In this document: positions 27,080-36,017 of the stretch, in pieces
Position numbering within the stretch: position 1 is the first letter of the stretch
Layout: each line of letters starts with the position of its first letter
From: Candidatus Jettenia caeni
GTDB lineage: Bacteria; Planctomycetota; Brocadiia; Brocadiales; Brocadiaceae
Assembly (NCBI GenBank): GCA_000296795.1
Contig: BAFH01000004.1
Span: 434,001 to 498,000 of the forward strand
Direction of reading: 5' to 3'
Length of the DNA stretch: 64,000 bases
The notes under the pieces: generated by a model
Database searches by the model: none
What the model was told of the DNA's origin: nothing
The model's input: only the letters and a program-made list of their open reading frames with translations
Translations under genes and position numbers: made by a program

Positions 27080-28066
27080 CTATACCCATGAGGTAAACAC
27101 CACCGGATTTACACAATTTTCAGGCTTCCGCTTACTTAATACTGTAATGATACTCTCAGCAGCCATGATAGACATCCTGGTACGTGTCTCTATGGTAGCG
27201 CTCCCAAGATGGGGCGCAAGTACAACATTGTCTAGCTCTGCTAAACCTGGCTTCAATTTTGGCTCATCCTCATAGACATCTAACCCTGCTCCTGCAATTT
27301 GCCTATTCCTTAACGCACTTACTAAAGCGACTTCGTCAATAACTGCCCCACGTGCCGTATTAATAAGATACGCTGTTCTCTTCATCAGAGAAAATTCTTT
27401 TGCGCTCATGAGGTGTTTCGTTTTCTCAGAAAAAGGGGTATGGATAGAAATGAAATCAGATTCCCGTAATAACGTCTCTAATTCTACTCTTTTAGCGCCA
27501 AATTTTTCCTCCAAGAGAACATTTCTGTTCCCTTGTGTCGTGTAAAGGATCTTCATATTCCATCCTCGCGACCTCATTGCCATAGCCGTCCCAATTCTGC
27601 CTGCTCCGATAATACCAAGGGTCCTTCCTATAATATCACCACCCAGCAGAAACATAGGCGCCCAACCGGTAAATTTACCGGCACGGGTAAGTTTATCACC
27701 TTCGATAATCCTCCGGGCAACGGAAAAAAGCAATGCCCAGGCCATATCGGCCGTGCTATCTGTCAATACGCCCGGTGTATTCGTTACCACAATGCCCTTC
27801 TCAGTAGCAGCGTTGATATCAATATTATCATATCCCACGGCATAATTGGCAATAACTTTCAGGCCTTTTGCCTCATGTATCAAATGTGCATCTATCTTAT
27901 CTGAAAGCATCGTAAGTATTGCATCCCTGCCTTTTACCTGTTTCAGAAGCTCATAATAGGTTAACGGCCTGTCATAGGGATTCATTTCTACTGTTTGGCA
28001 AAACTTCTTTAATAAGGTAATACCCTCTTCAGGAATTTGCCGGGTAATGAAAGCATTCGAAGACAT
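27080..28066 (-). CDS. D-isomer-specific 2-hydroxyacid dehydrogenase
   Basis: 328 residues of the glyoxylate reductase/hydroxypyruvate reductase type. NAD(P) motif G-x-G-x-x-G in I-I-G-A-G-R-I-G, and the catalytic triad Arg (T-A-R-G-A-V), Glu (Y-E-D-E-P) and His (A-P-H-L-G-S-A). Likely reduces glyoxylate or a similar 2-oxoacid in the cytoplasm. A GGGGAAAA site lies before the ATG. The exact substrate cannot be told from sequence. Confidence 0.9.
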   Translation of the reverse strand: MSSNAFITRQIPEEGITLLKKFCQTVEMNPYDRPLTYYELLKQVKGRDAILTMLSDKIDAHLIHEAKGLKVIANYAVGYDNIDINAATEKGIVVTNTPGVLTDSTADMAWALLFSVARRIIEGDKLTRAGKFTGWAPMFLLGGDIIGRTLGIIGAGRIGTAMAMRSRGWNMKILYTTQGNRNVLLEEKFGAKRVELETLLRESDFISIHTPFSEKTKHLMSAKEFSLMKRTAYLINTARGAVIDEVALVSALRNRQIAGAGLDVYEDEPKLKPGLAELDNVVLAPHLGSATIETRTRMSIMAAESIITVLSKRKPENCVNPVVFTSWV

Positions 28067-28158
28067 CGTTTTCCCCTTTTGCCTGTTTTTTCTATAGATA
28101 CCTTAAAGAGAAACACTCCTGGTTGTTGTTCTCTTACTCTGTAGTTACGTAGATCATA

Positions 28159-28272
28159 TATAGGGCGAGGCTTTAGCCTTGCCAGGCAACCCTGAAGGGT
28201 TGCCCTACGGAATTGGAAATTCCTCAGCGTTAAACGAGGATATACCATAAATTCTGATAAAGTTATCTATAT
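28159..28272 (+). repeat. Dispersed palindromic repeat, copy 2
   Basis: Second copy of the 22611-22746 repeat in the same orientation, with hairpins GGCGAGGCTTTAGCCTTGCC-like and GGCAACCCTGAAGGGTTGCC-like. Compensating changes keep both stems paired, and the tail CGAGGATATACCATAA is unchanged. It lies upstream of the dehydrogenase gene. Confidence 0.75.
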
Positions 28273-28348
28273 GGATTATATTTAGCCTGAACTATCTCAA
28301 TTATTTTTTATCCAGTTCTCTTGCCGCATGCATGGCGTTTGGCATGAA

Positions 28349-28984
28349 TTATTTACAATATTCTTTATATAAAATCATATAGTTTAGAATTAATTTCGTT
28401 GCCTCAGGGCGTAAGTCCTGCTTAAGATTCTTATTTCTTAAGACCCTTTCTGTAAGTTTCCATACTTCGCACCAATCTTTATCAAGCACCGTTTGTGCTT
28501 TTGCAAGGGCCAGAATAATTGAAACAGTAAAACTATCCTTCTTCATCTCGTACGCCTCCTCAAGTAACGGTATGGCAATCTCCGGATGAAAATAGTTATC
28601 TATTACCATAAGATAACCAAGGCAAAATATTTCATCTGCGCTGAGGAAATCGGTGTCCAGTTCTGTAAACGGTACATGGTATAATAATGACAGATAATAC
28701 ATATAAAACTCCGCATTGTTCTTTCCTTCAAACTTCCACGAGAGGGCATTAATTACCGCAGCCTTAACATCTATAGGATTCTCCGGGGACGATAGAAATT
28801 CCGCAATTTCTATACCCATCACACCTTCTAAATGCGCCCTTTGAACCATTTTGACATCCAGATAAGGTTTATAAAAACTGGTAGATGTAATTGGTGAATC
28901 CGCATGGCTGGTTGACGAAAATATACCTGAAAAGATAAACGGCAATTTCAACAAGAGAACGAGCAATAATTTCTTTTTCATCAT
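28349..28984 (-). CDS. Exported protein of unknown function
   Basis: 211 residues with a signal peptide (1-28, cleaved after S-H-A). The mature part is helical and contains loosely repeated segments such as P-L-L-E-E-A-Y, reminiscent of TPR/Sel1-type helical repeats, but the repeats are too weak to name. GAAAAGGA precedes the ATG. No functional clue from neighbours. Confidence 0.6.
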   Translation of the reverse strand: MMKKKLLLVLLLKLPFIFSGIFSSTSHADSPITSTSFYKPYLDVKMVQRAHLEGVMGIEIAEFLSSPENPIDVKAAVINALSWKFEGKNNAEFYMYYLSLLYHVPFTELDTDFLSADEIFCLGYLMVIDNYFHPEIAIPLLEEAYEMKKDSFTVSIILALAKAQTVLDKDWCEVWKLTERVLRNKNLKQDLRPEATKLILNYMILYKEYCK

Positions 28985-29116
28985 TAAAATCCTTTTCTTC
29001 TGATATGATATCCTGTATCTGGATTATCCAAAAATTTCAAGCAACTATTTTAACCTTTCCGTTTTACGCAATAAAGAGATATCTGTTTTTTTATCAGACT
29101 GATGCGGATTGAATCT

Positions 29117-29875
29117 TCAACCTTTTTTATGACGGAAAGGTTCAACAAACGGTGTCTTAAGCATGCCCCAGGTTGTTTGCCATTCATCTGCATCATAGGC
29201 ATTAAGCCCGTAGCGAAGGGAGTGGAAATCCTCCCGTAAACGGAAACTCCCAAAAATACGATCCCAAAAAGAAAAAACACTTGCATAGTCTGAATCGGTC
29301 TCCGGCCTCCACCGCGAATGGTGTACCCTATGCATATTTGGCATGACAATAATAGTTCGGAGATATCGATCCCATCGTTCCGGGATATTGACATTACTAT
29401 GATGAAGTTGGATTATAGGTAATAAGATAATTTCATACAGGATTAATTGCCACAGGCTCATACCAATCAAAGGAACAACGGCAAACCTCAAAAGAGACGA
29501 GAATACCATTTCTCCGGTATGGAACCGCAAGGCAGTAGTTACATCCATTTCGTTGTCGCTATGATGCATACGGTGAAAGCGCCATAAAAAAGGAATGCGA
29601 TGATTGCCAAGATGCCATAGGTACATCCACCCATCCATAAGGACAATAGCCAGTATAGTGCTGAACCAGATGTTCATATCCAAACCGCGAGTAATTCCCA
29701 GAGAAAGGGATTCTCCCCAACCAAGCGCTATAGCAGTCGGTTTCAAAAATAACAAGCCGAGCACCAATGTGTTAATGAGTGCAATACTCAAATTACGCCC
29801 CGCATGTTTGATTCTTCCTTTTCTGCCCTTAAAAAAGGGAATCCACATTTCAAGACTCCAGATGAGTAATAACAC
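29117..29875 (-). CDS. Sterol desaturase/fatty acid hydroxylase family protein
   Basis: A membrane di-iron oxygenase-family protein (about 252 residues). Its His boxes are H-x4-H (H-L-G-N-H-R region), H-x2-H-H (F-H-R-M-H-H-S) and a final H-x2-H-H (M-H-R-V-H-H-S). Members hydroxylate or desaturate lipids using O2, which is odd for an anaerobe, so the role here may differ or reflect microaerobic use. The start is uncertain: GTG at 29875 has no ribosome site, while the frame stays open for about 12 more codons to a GGGAG followed by ATT/CTG. Confidence 0.82.
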   Translation of the reverse strand: MLLLIWSLEMWIPFFKGRKGRIKHAGRNLSIALINTLVLGLLFLKPTAIALGWGESLSLGITRGLDMNIWFSTILAIVLMDGWMYLWHLGNHRIPFLWRFHRMHHSDNEMDVTTALRFHTGEMVFSSLLRFAVVPLIGMSLWQLILYEIILLPIIQLHHSNVNIPERWDRYLRTIIVMPNMHRVHHSRWRPETDSDYASVFSFWDRIFGSFRLREDFHSLRYGLNAYDADEWQTTWGMLKTPFVEPFRHKKG

Positions 29876-29935
29876 TCCTATAGTAGCAATTGCCTTTACA
29901 CTGTTCAGAATAGCTAACTCCCTATTGAGTTTGGA

Positions 29936-30574
29936 TTATTTCGGATATTCCTTTCCTTTGGGAACAGGCTGCTTCTCCCAGACATCCTCCATCCTGTTAT
30001 ATCCCCAGGTATACCTCTCCCTATTGTTTATCTTGTGGATAGAAATGTTGTCTTCATCAACCTCCAGTTCATATCTCGTTCCATTATGCACAAAGAAATC
30101 CAGATCATACCTGCTATCATCCATCCCTCTAAACTCAGCACAAACAAAATATTTATTATCTTTTGTTTGCGCAAGTCTGTCTTGATGTATCTTTACAAGA
30201 TTTAACGCTAACCAGGTATCTGTCTTCTCATCGTAAAATTTAAAGACATCATTCTCGGAATCATCCTGAATATATTTCTCAACAACATTTGCTACATCCT
30301 CCAGGGTTACCTCTTCGCTGAGGCCTGCGGCATATTCAGGATGTTCGGGTAGGCGCTCCGTTTGTTCCTCTGCCGTATATTCATTTTCTTCTCCAGATTC
30401 CTCCTCTCGCTCCTCTATAGCTGACGGACGTTCACTCTCTTCCTCAGCACTCCCTTCTTCAAATTCCCTCATACCGGTTGGATGCTCATGAGCACAGGAA
30501 ACAATCCCTCCCAGGATAAACAACGAAATGATAACAGTCGCAAGGGTTTTACTTCGCATCATAGGTAAAAGCAT
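29936..30574 (-). CDS. Acidic lipoprotein of unknown function
   Basis: 212 residues. A lipobox (G-G-I-V-S-C, Cys about residue 27) follows a short signal peptide. Next comes a strongly acidic Glu/Ser-rich linker (about 35-85), then a compact C-terminal domain ending W-E-K-Q-P-V. The start at 30574 is fixed by AAAGGAGGT 6-7 bp before it. Family not recognised. Confidence 0.65.
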   Translation of the reverse strand: MLLPMMRSKTLATVIISLFILGGIVSCAHEHPTGMREFEEGSAEEESERPSAIEEREEESGEENEYTAEEQTERLPEHPEYAAGLSEEVTLEDVANVVEKYIQDDSENDVFKFYDEKTDTWLALNLVKIHQDRLAQTKDNKYFVCAEFRGMDDSRYDLDFFVHNGTRYELEVDEDNISIHKINNRERYTWGYNRMEDVWEKQPVPKGKEYPK

Positions 30575-30606
30575 TGTCGTACCTCCTTTTTGAAAAGTAA
30601 ATAAAT

Positions 30607-33246
30607 TTATACTGATAATTGAATCTTTTTTAAATATTCAATCCTCTCTGTAGCCTGTTTTATTCTAATGGAAATCAATCCCCGTATAGAACCAAATAAT
30701 TCCTTTGATTGCTGTTCATCTACAATGCACGTATAAGCATCTGTCGCCTTGTTATAGTAATCCTCCTGTTCTTTCTCATACAGCAAGGCTAATTCTTCAT
30801 AAAGATTTCCGATACGGTACTGCGCATTCACAGGTGTTATCCCTTCGAACTTCTCTATTATCTCGCCAAACTTTACTATCGCTTTTTTATAATATATTTT
30901 TGCACCTTCATCATCACCAATATCATAGAGTGCAAGACCTACGTAGTGATATGCTTCTGCCAGTGCATATGAGTGTTCCTGCGCTTCTTTTATATGCCCT
31001 TCCTTCAGTTCATCCATCATATTCTCATATCTTCTTTCCATCGCTTCGACAAGACTAATACTCAGGGGAATATGAGCATCTTCCAGTTCATTTTGGCTTT
31101 CTATTCTTATCCGTGGAAGGAGTAATTTTGTGAGACTGTCCAGACCCAATCCTTGAACACGGTAAAGATCACTTACGGAACGAAATGTCTTCTTTTCCCT
31201 TTTATAATTAAGAATACTGTCTATCTCGTCTTGTATCATTCCGAATTCTTTCCTCAGGAATAGAGAAAGTTCATCATCGTTTGCCAGATTCAACTTCTTC
31301 TGTAATCCAAGTAATTTGGTAAGAATGGCTAATTTATAGGAAGGTTTTTTCCCATGTAATACCGTCCTCCTAAGAAAAATAAGCCAGGGCGCTCTACAAA
31401 AGGGCTTTACATATCCTTCATTCCCATAAAAAACTTCCAGTGCAATTCCCAGCTTATATCGTTCCCAACCTTCTGGTTCTTTATATTCATGTTCCTCATA
31501 TACTCTGTCAATCAGATGAAAATATTCTTCCATCATCCCCTTCATATGGATAGAATCCACCTTCCGATAAAGTTTCAATTCATGTGTGCTATATTTCAAA
31601 GCTTCTTTATAGTAATTGATAGCTTCCCCATATTGGCGGTAATGGCAATACTTATCGCCGAGATACTCGTAGAATCTTTTTATCATTCTTGCAGATCTGA
31701 TTCCTACATCATCTTCCTTGCCTAAACGGTATATCTTTTCAAAATGACTTATTACTGCTTTTGCATCTTGAACAGGCTTATTCGTAAGATCATCCAGTCC
31801 TTCTATATATTCATACAAAAAATCACATTTTTGGGCTAAATCCTTACTTACCCCCCCACACATTCTGGCCTTTTGTATACAATCTTTTGCCCTTTGAAAC
31901 ATGCCAAACTCTGCATACGCCTCTCCCAACCGGACAAGGATATCCCCAACCGCCTTATCATGTACTTCAGCAAAACGCCTGTATTGTTTCATGTATTTGC
32001 TGATTGCTGTTGTATAAATAACCGGTACAATCTCGATCTTTCCAGCATAAATGCGAATTACGTGTACGGTAATTTTTCCTGTTTCAGGTTCTATCTCCAC
32101 ACCTGGCACCTCTCTTCCATCCGGGAATCTTATCCATGGGGTTTTTTTTATAATACTTGCCGTAAAGACCTTATCCTTACCTCTGGCTAATACCCTTGAG
32201 GATAAGACGGTATCCCACGACATCTCATTTCCTTTTTCCGTGCCGGGTCTGACAATTTTAAAATTCTTTAAAACGTCCACTTCGTTCTTTCTGAAGTGAT
32301 TCCAGTTATCGATCCTTCCCAATAATTTTCCATCTTGCGCCACATCAGCGGGCAATATTCTCAGGGTCATCTCACCACCTAATTCTTCAACAATAATGGC
32401 GCTTAAAATCGCCTCAGGAACTCCACCCACACCTATGATCAGATCAATTTCATCTCTCGCAGCCGCCAGGGTAGGGGTAAGGTCGTCATCCTTGACAAGG
32501 CTTAATTGAGCGCCATGATCTTTAATTGTTCTGACAAGCTTCTCATGCCTTAATCTGTCCAGGACAACAATTTCCATTTGCTTGATTTCACTACGGATAT
32601 TGTACTCAACAATTTCTTTGCCTTCCCTTTTCAGAATATGTTCAGCCATGAGGTACAAATTTCTTGTAATGCCATTGATTACACTAACACCAGCGCCTTT
32701 ATATTTACTTCCAACGATTGTCTTGACCCCATACATATCGGGAGAGTTGAATAATCCTCCCCTTTCGCTGTATCCAACAGCAAAGATTGCCCCTCCTGCG
32801 AATTCCTGACTGACCAAACACCGGTCATTCTCAAAAGCGCTGAGCACAATATCCGCTTCATTATCCCCCCATCCGGTAACAGCGCCAAATTCTTCCCCGA
32901 TATATAACATAGGCATATCCTTTCGTTCACCCTCTGCATTCACCACATAAGCCTTCCACCAGTTGAAACTGTTATAGATATGCCTGAGCCACCAAATAGC
33001 CATGTTGCGTAAACGAAAAATATTAAACCCTTCTCCATTGGTACTGAAATACCGCAGAGACCTTGCAGCAACGATCCCAACGGCATGCCGCAACTCGTTT
33101 CTGTTTACCAGTTGAAGCCCCTCGCCAGATGTCCTCAAGTTATTCCCTTCAGGGATACAGACATCAAGGATGCACGGGTCGCCTATCCGCTCTGAATTAA
33201 AACTCTCATCCTTTATGAATGGAATACCATTTCTTATTATCTTCAT
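30607..33246 (-). CDS. GlpX-like domain fused to TPR repeats
   Basis: 879 residues. The first 420 or so resemble class II fructose-1,6-bisphosphatase (GlpX): P-M-L-Y-I-G-E near residue 110, N-S-P-D-M-Y-G near 168, and G-V-G-G-V-P-E-A-I-L-S-A near 275 match the family. The rest is helical with TPR-like repeats (about 430-590 and 745-870). Key catalytic positions appear lost: the D-P-I-E-G-T metal site reads S-A-F-E-N-D, and the A-D-G motif is absent. It may be a sugar-phosphate sensor or scaffold rather than an enzyme. No family with this fusion is known to me. Confidence 0.7.
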   Translation of the reverse strand: MKIIRNGIPFIKDESFNSERIGDPCILDVCIPEGNNLRTSGEGLQLVNRNELRHAVGIVAARSLRYFSTNGEGFNIFRLRNMAIWWLRHIYNSFNWWKAYVVNAEGERKDMPMLYIGEEFGAVTGWGDNEADIVLSAFENDRCLVSQEFAGGAIFAVGYSERGGLFNSPDMYGVKTIVGSKYKGAGVSVINGITRNLYLMAEHILKREGKEIVEYNIRSEIKQMEIVVLDRLRHEKLVRTIKDHGAQLSLVKDDDLTPTLAAARDEIDLIIGVGGVPEAILSAIIVEELGGEMTLRILPADVAQDGKLLGRIDNWNHFRKNEVDVLKNFKIVRPGTEKGNEMSWDTVLSSRVLARGKDKVFTASIIKKTPWIRFPDGREVPGVEIEPETGKITVHVIRIYAGKIEIVPVIYTTAISKYMKQYRRFAEVHDKAVGDILVRLGEAYAEFGMFQRAKDCIQKARMCGGVSKDLAQKCDFLYEYIEGLDDLTNKPVQDAKAVISHFEKIYRLGKEDDVGIRSARMIKRFYEYLGDKYCHYRQYGEAINYYKEALKYSTHELKLYRKVDSIHMKGMMEEYFHLIDRVYEEHEYKEPEGWERYKLGIALEVFYGNEGYVKPFCRAPWLIFLRRTVLHGKKPSYKLAILTKLLGLQKKLNLANDDELSLFLRKEFGMIQDEIDSILNYKREKKTFRSVSDLYRVQGLGLDSLTKLLLPRIRIESQNELEDAHIPLSISLVEAMERRYENMMDELKEGHIKEAQEHSYALAEAYHYVGLALYDIGDDEGAKIYYKKAIVKFGEIIEKFEGITPVNAQYRIGNLYEELALLYEKEQEDYYNKATDAYTCIVDEQQSKELFGSIRGLISIRIKQATERIEYLKKIQLSV

Positions 33247-33443
33247 GTTAATTTAAGAAAAACCAAAAATATCAAAGACCTTTATAATATACCCTCTTAT
33301 TCTCGTTTTGTATAATTTTTTTACATTTACATTTCTTTATTATATATTCTTTCCCTTTGCTTATTTTACTATTATAATTGTATTGTCTCACATTTTTCAC
33401 CATAATGTATAAACCATAATAAATTAATCTTAGAATACCTATT

Positions 33444-34667
33444 ATGACATATGAGAATTCAAGAAAAATTGATGTAAAACAAAGTAACAGTACCTTAGAC
33501 GTGCCTATGAAAATTGTGCAATTCAACCCTATGCACAGCAAGCTTGCCATCCTATACTTGACTGCAGTTTTATTTCCCTTATTTTTGATTACTACCCGTA
33601 TACCTATCTTTGCATCGACAATCTTACAGGTCTCAGGTGGAAGTTTTCACAGCATCGCCCTGAAATCCGACGGCACTGTTTTGACCTGGGGACAAAATAT
33701 GCATGGGCAATTGGGAGATGGAACAAACACCGACAGGAAAATACCCGTACAAGTAAAAGACCTGAATAATGTAACCGCTATTGCCGGAGGGGCATGGCAT
33801 AGCGTTGCTTTAACATCAGATGGCACAGTATGGACTTGGGGGAGCAACTGGGCTGGGCAACTGGGAGATGGTACGACAAAAAGCAGGAATAAGCCTGTTC
33901 AGGTAAATAATCTTAAGAATATTACTGCAATTGCCAGCAAAGGACTGCATAATCTTGCTCTGAAATCAGATGGTACAGTCTGGACATGGGGGCGGAATAT
34001 CTACGGTCAATTAGGCGATGGAACCACAACAGATAGAAACACACCTGTACAGACAAGAAGCCTGAACACTATAATCTCCATTGCCGGAGGGGGATATCAC
34101 AGCCTTGCACAAAAGGCGGATGGCACAATCTGGACATGGGGATTGAATCAATATGGACAACTGGGAGACGGAACTATTACCAACAGGACCATTCCCGTTT
34201 TGGTGAATGGAATTAAAGACGTCAGCATGATCCGTTGCGGGGGAGATCATAGCATTGTCCTGAAGAATAACGGTACTATTTGGATATGGGGATTTAATCA
34301 ACACGGTCAGCTGGGGGATAGGTCAACCGATAACAGAAGTACCCCGGTTCCTATGGGCGATCTTAAAAACATCATGACAATTGACGGTGGAGGAGACCAC
34401 AGTCTTATCCTTAAATCAGATGGTACGGTCTGGACGTGGGGGAATAACGAGAATGGCCAATTGGGAGATGGTACTACCATGAGCAGAGCTACCCCCATCC
34501 AGGCAAGCACATTGAGCAATGTTACTGCTATTGCCAGTGGGGAACAGCACAGTATTGCCCTGAAGTCAGATGGTACCATATGGGCATGGGGATCAAATAG
34601 AAATGGTCAATTGGGGGACGGATCTATCTCAAATAGAAGTACTCCGGTTCTTGTAAAAATTAAGTAA
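33444..34667 (+). CDS. Exported RCC1-repeat beta-propeller protein
   Basis: 407 residues: a signal-like hydrophobic N-terminus (ending near I-F-A-S, about residue 59) followed by seven tandem repeats of about 50 residues. Each has the pattern H-S-(I/L)-A-L-K-S-D-G-T-(V/I)-W-T-W-G-x-N-x-x-G-Q-L-G-D-G-T. Seven units fit one complete propeller. RCC1-like proteins in bacteria are mostly uncharacterised, secreted or surface proteins; binding to a partner is likely. The start is uncertain: the ATG at 33444 or the ATG at M22 gives a better signal peptide, and neither has a clear ribosome site. Confidence 0.82.
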   Translation: MTYENSRKIDVKQSNSTLDVPMKIVQFNPMHSKLAILYLTAVLFPLFLITTRIPIFASTILQVSGGSFHSIALKSDGTVLTWGQNMHGQLGDGTNTDRKIPVQVKDLNNVTAIAGGAWHSVALTSDGTVWTWGSNWAGQLGDGTTKSRNKPVQVNNLKNITAIASKGLHNLALKSDGTVWTWGRNIYGQLGDGTTTDRNTPVQTRSLNTIISIAGGGYHSLAQKADGTIWTWGLNQYGQLGDGTITNRTIPVLVNGIKDVSMIRCGGDHSIVLKNNGTIWIWGFNQHGQLGDRSTDNRSTPVPMGDLKNIMTIDGGGDHSLILKSDGTVWTWGNNENGQLGDGTTMSRATPIQASTLSNVTAIASGEQHSIALKSDGTIWAWGSNRNGQLGDGSISNRSTPVLVKIK

Positions 34668-34753
34668 AGAAAAGCAACAATACAATTTACTGCATACATG
34701 CTTCTGGTAGAGAAGCAAGATTTTGTGTCTCTATTTTATTTTTCCAGAGCGTG

Positions 34754-35355
34754 TTATGCACTTTGAAATATCACCTCAGCAAATCTTCTTAGCATGAGTA
34801 TGGCGAAAGCAAGGAAATGAAGACCCGTCAACACTTCAGGCAGTCGCTCATAATCCCTTACGAGTCTTCTGAACCTGCTCTTCCATGCAAAGGGTCTCTC
34901 AATGACCCATCTTTTGGGGAGAAGTACAAATCCTTTTTTTGTATGAGGGAGCTTCATCACTTGAAGCTCTATTCCACGCCCTTTTGCCTGATCACCTGTG
35001 TAGTCTTGATTCACAAAGGTTATCAAGGCGGATTCTCCCGTTACTTCCTGAATCTCTTGGCACAACCTCTTCACCTTGGCTCGTTCCTGCTCATTGGCAG
35101 GAGTTACATACAGAGCCAGAAGATGCCCGAGGATATCAACAGCCATAGGGATCTTGCTTCCTTTCCGGCTCTTTCCTCACTCTCAGGTGTAGACTGAATA
35201 GTCTGGCTATCGATAATCGCTCTGGAAGGCTCCTTTTTCCTTCCTTCAGCCAGTCTCAGAATCTCTCGAAGATCATGAACAACGGCCTCAAAGACTCCGG
35301 CTCTTATCCATCTCGTAGCTTGCTGGTAGATGGTATATATACCAGGAATGTGCAT
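34754..35355 (-). pseudogene. IS5-family transposase remnant
   Basis: Two overlapping frames (35104-35355 and 34754-35146) together encode the middle and end of an IS5-family DDE transposase: I-I-D-S-Q-T-I in the first, and D-I-L-G-H-L-L-A-L-Y-V-T-P-A and R-W-V-I-E-R-(P/T)-F-A-W in the second. In the second frame the sequence just before 35146 reads K-G-S-K-I-P, continuous with the family, so the break is a frameshift near 35150-35180. The N-terminal third (about 50 residues) is missing at the upstream side. Inactive; terminal repeats were not identified with confidence. Confidence 0.85.
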
Positions 35356-35776
35356 GAATGTACATGAAATTCATAAAATATTAACCACAGATGGACTCTG
35401 ATATACACAAATAAGATAGCAGATTAAATATCCCCTTTATTAATTTTTGTACAATTGTGTACAAGTATGTACGTAATCACCTGTTAAAACGCAAAATAGT
35501 TATCCTCACAACAATGAACCTTTCATACATTAAAAAACTGATAAAATTATCACATATACATAAGTATGTAAGCACAACGCCATTTGCAGGTTATATATAT
35601 GCATATGAGTATTTGCCCTACACTAAATACAGATTGAATAATTCCAATAAAAAGCAATCTTGATTCATTGGCATTTTTCTTGCTAAATACTTTTATTTAA
35701 AACGTTTATAAAGATCATAGTAAGTACTGTTGATATCAAATCGGTTCTTTTGAAATAAAGGCTTTTGATAAAAGCC
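35356..35776. other. Gap with a TTGTACA palindrome
   Basis: AT-rich, non-coding. An inverted repeat TTGTACA-ATTG-TGTACAA lies at 35447-35464, with further GTAC words nearby. A 68-codon frame at 35457 has no ribosome site or family feature and is not called. The promoter for the riboswitch transcript is expected near the right end. Confidence 0.35.
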
Positions 35777-35862
35777 CGAAAATGGCAAAACATTCGAAAG
35801 GATGTGGCGCAAAGCTACTGGCCTAAGTCCTCTTACAGGATATGGTTGCAGGGTTGCCGGAA
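35777..35862 (+). promoter_or_regulatory. Cyclic-di-GMP-I (GEMM) riboswitch
   Basis: The aptamer signature is clear: TGGCAAA at 35783-35789, then a hairpin with a GAAA tetraloop (ACATTC-GAAA-GGATGT), GGCGCAAAGC, TACTGGCCTAA, a second arm (GTCCT/AGGAT) and the closing GGTTGCAGGGTTGCC. Known binders such as Vc2 show the same order (GGGCAAACC ... GAAA ... GACGCAAAGCC ... GGCCUAA ... GGUUACC). The base before C in the first box is G, as in c-di-GMP rather than cGAMP types. It precedes the gene at 36018 by about 155 bp. Confidence 0.88.
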
Positions 35863-35876
35863 AAGATCATCTCATT

Positions 35877-35906
35877 ATATGATTGTTTTAGTACAATCAT
35901 ATTTTT
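35877..35906 (+). terminator. Putative terminator stem downstream of riboswitch
   Basis: ATATGATTGT (35877-35886) and ACAATCATAT (35893-35902) form a perfect 10-bp stem with a 6-base loop, followed by TTTT. It starts 15 bases after the aptamer, where an expression platform would be. It is AT-rich, so termination may be weak. No clear anti-terminator was found. Confidence 0.5.
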
Positions 35907-36017
35907 ACATAAACGGGATACTGCGATCATAATATTTTCATATTTATAACCTACCAGTAGTTACATCTCCATTTGCGTCATTCCTGTTGCTACCGTATAT
36001 TTCCTTAAGAAAATAAA

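Noticed and set aside
29117-29875. Assigning the fatty acid hydroxylase-family protein to ladderane lipid synthesis
   Set aside because: No other lipid-synthesis gene is adjacent and the family alone does not show this.
35104-35146. Programmed frameshift between the two transposase frames
   Set aside because: No slippery A or T run at the junction and the N-terminal part is absent, so decay is the simpler reading.
35457-35663. 68-codon open frame in the gap before the riboswitch
   Set aside because: No ribosome site, no family features, and it contains short GTAC-rich palindromic DNA; looks like chance.
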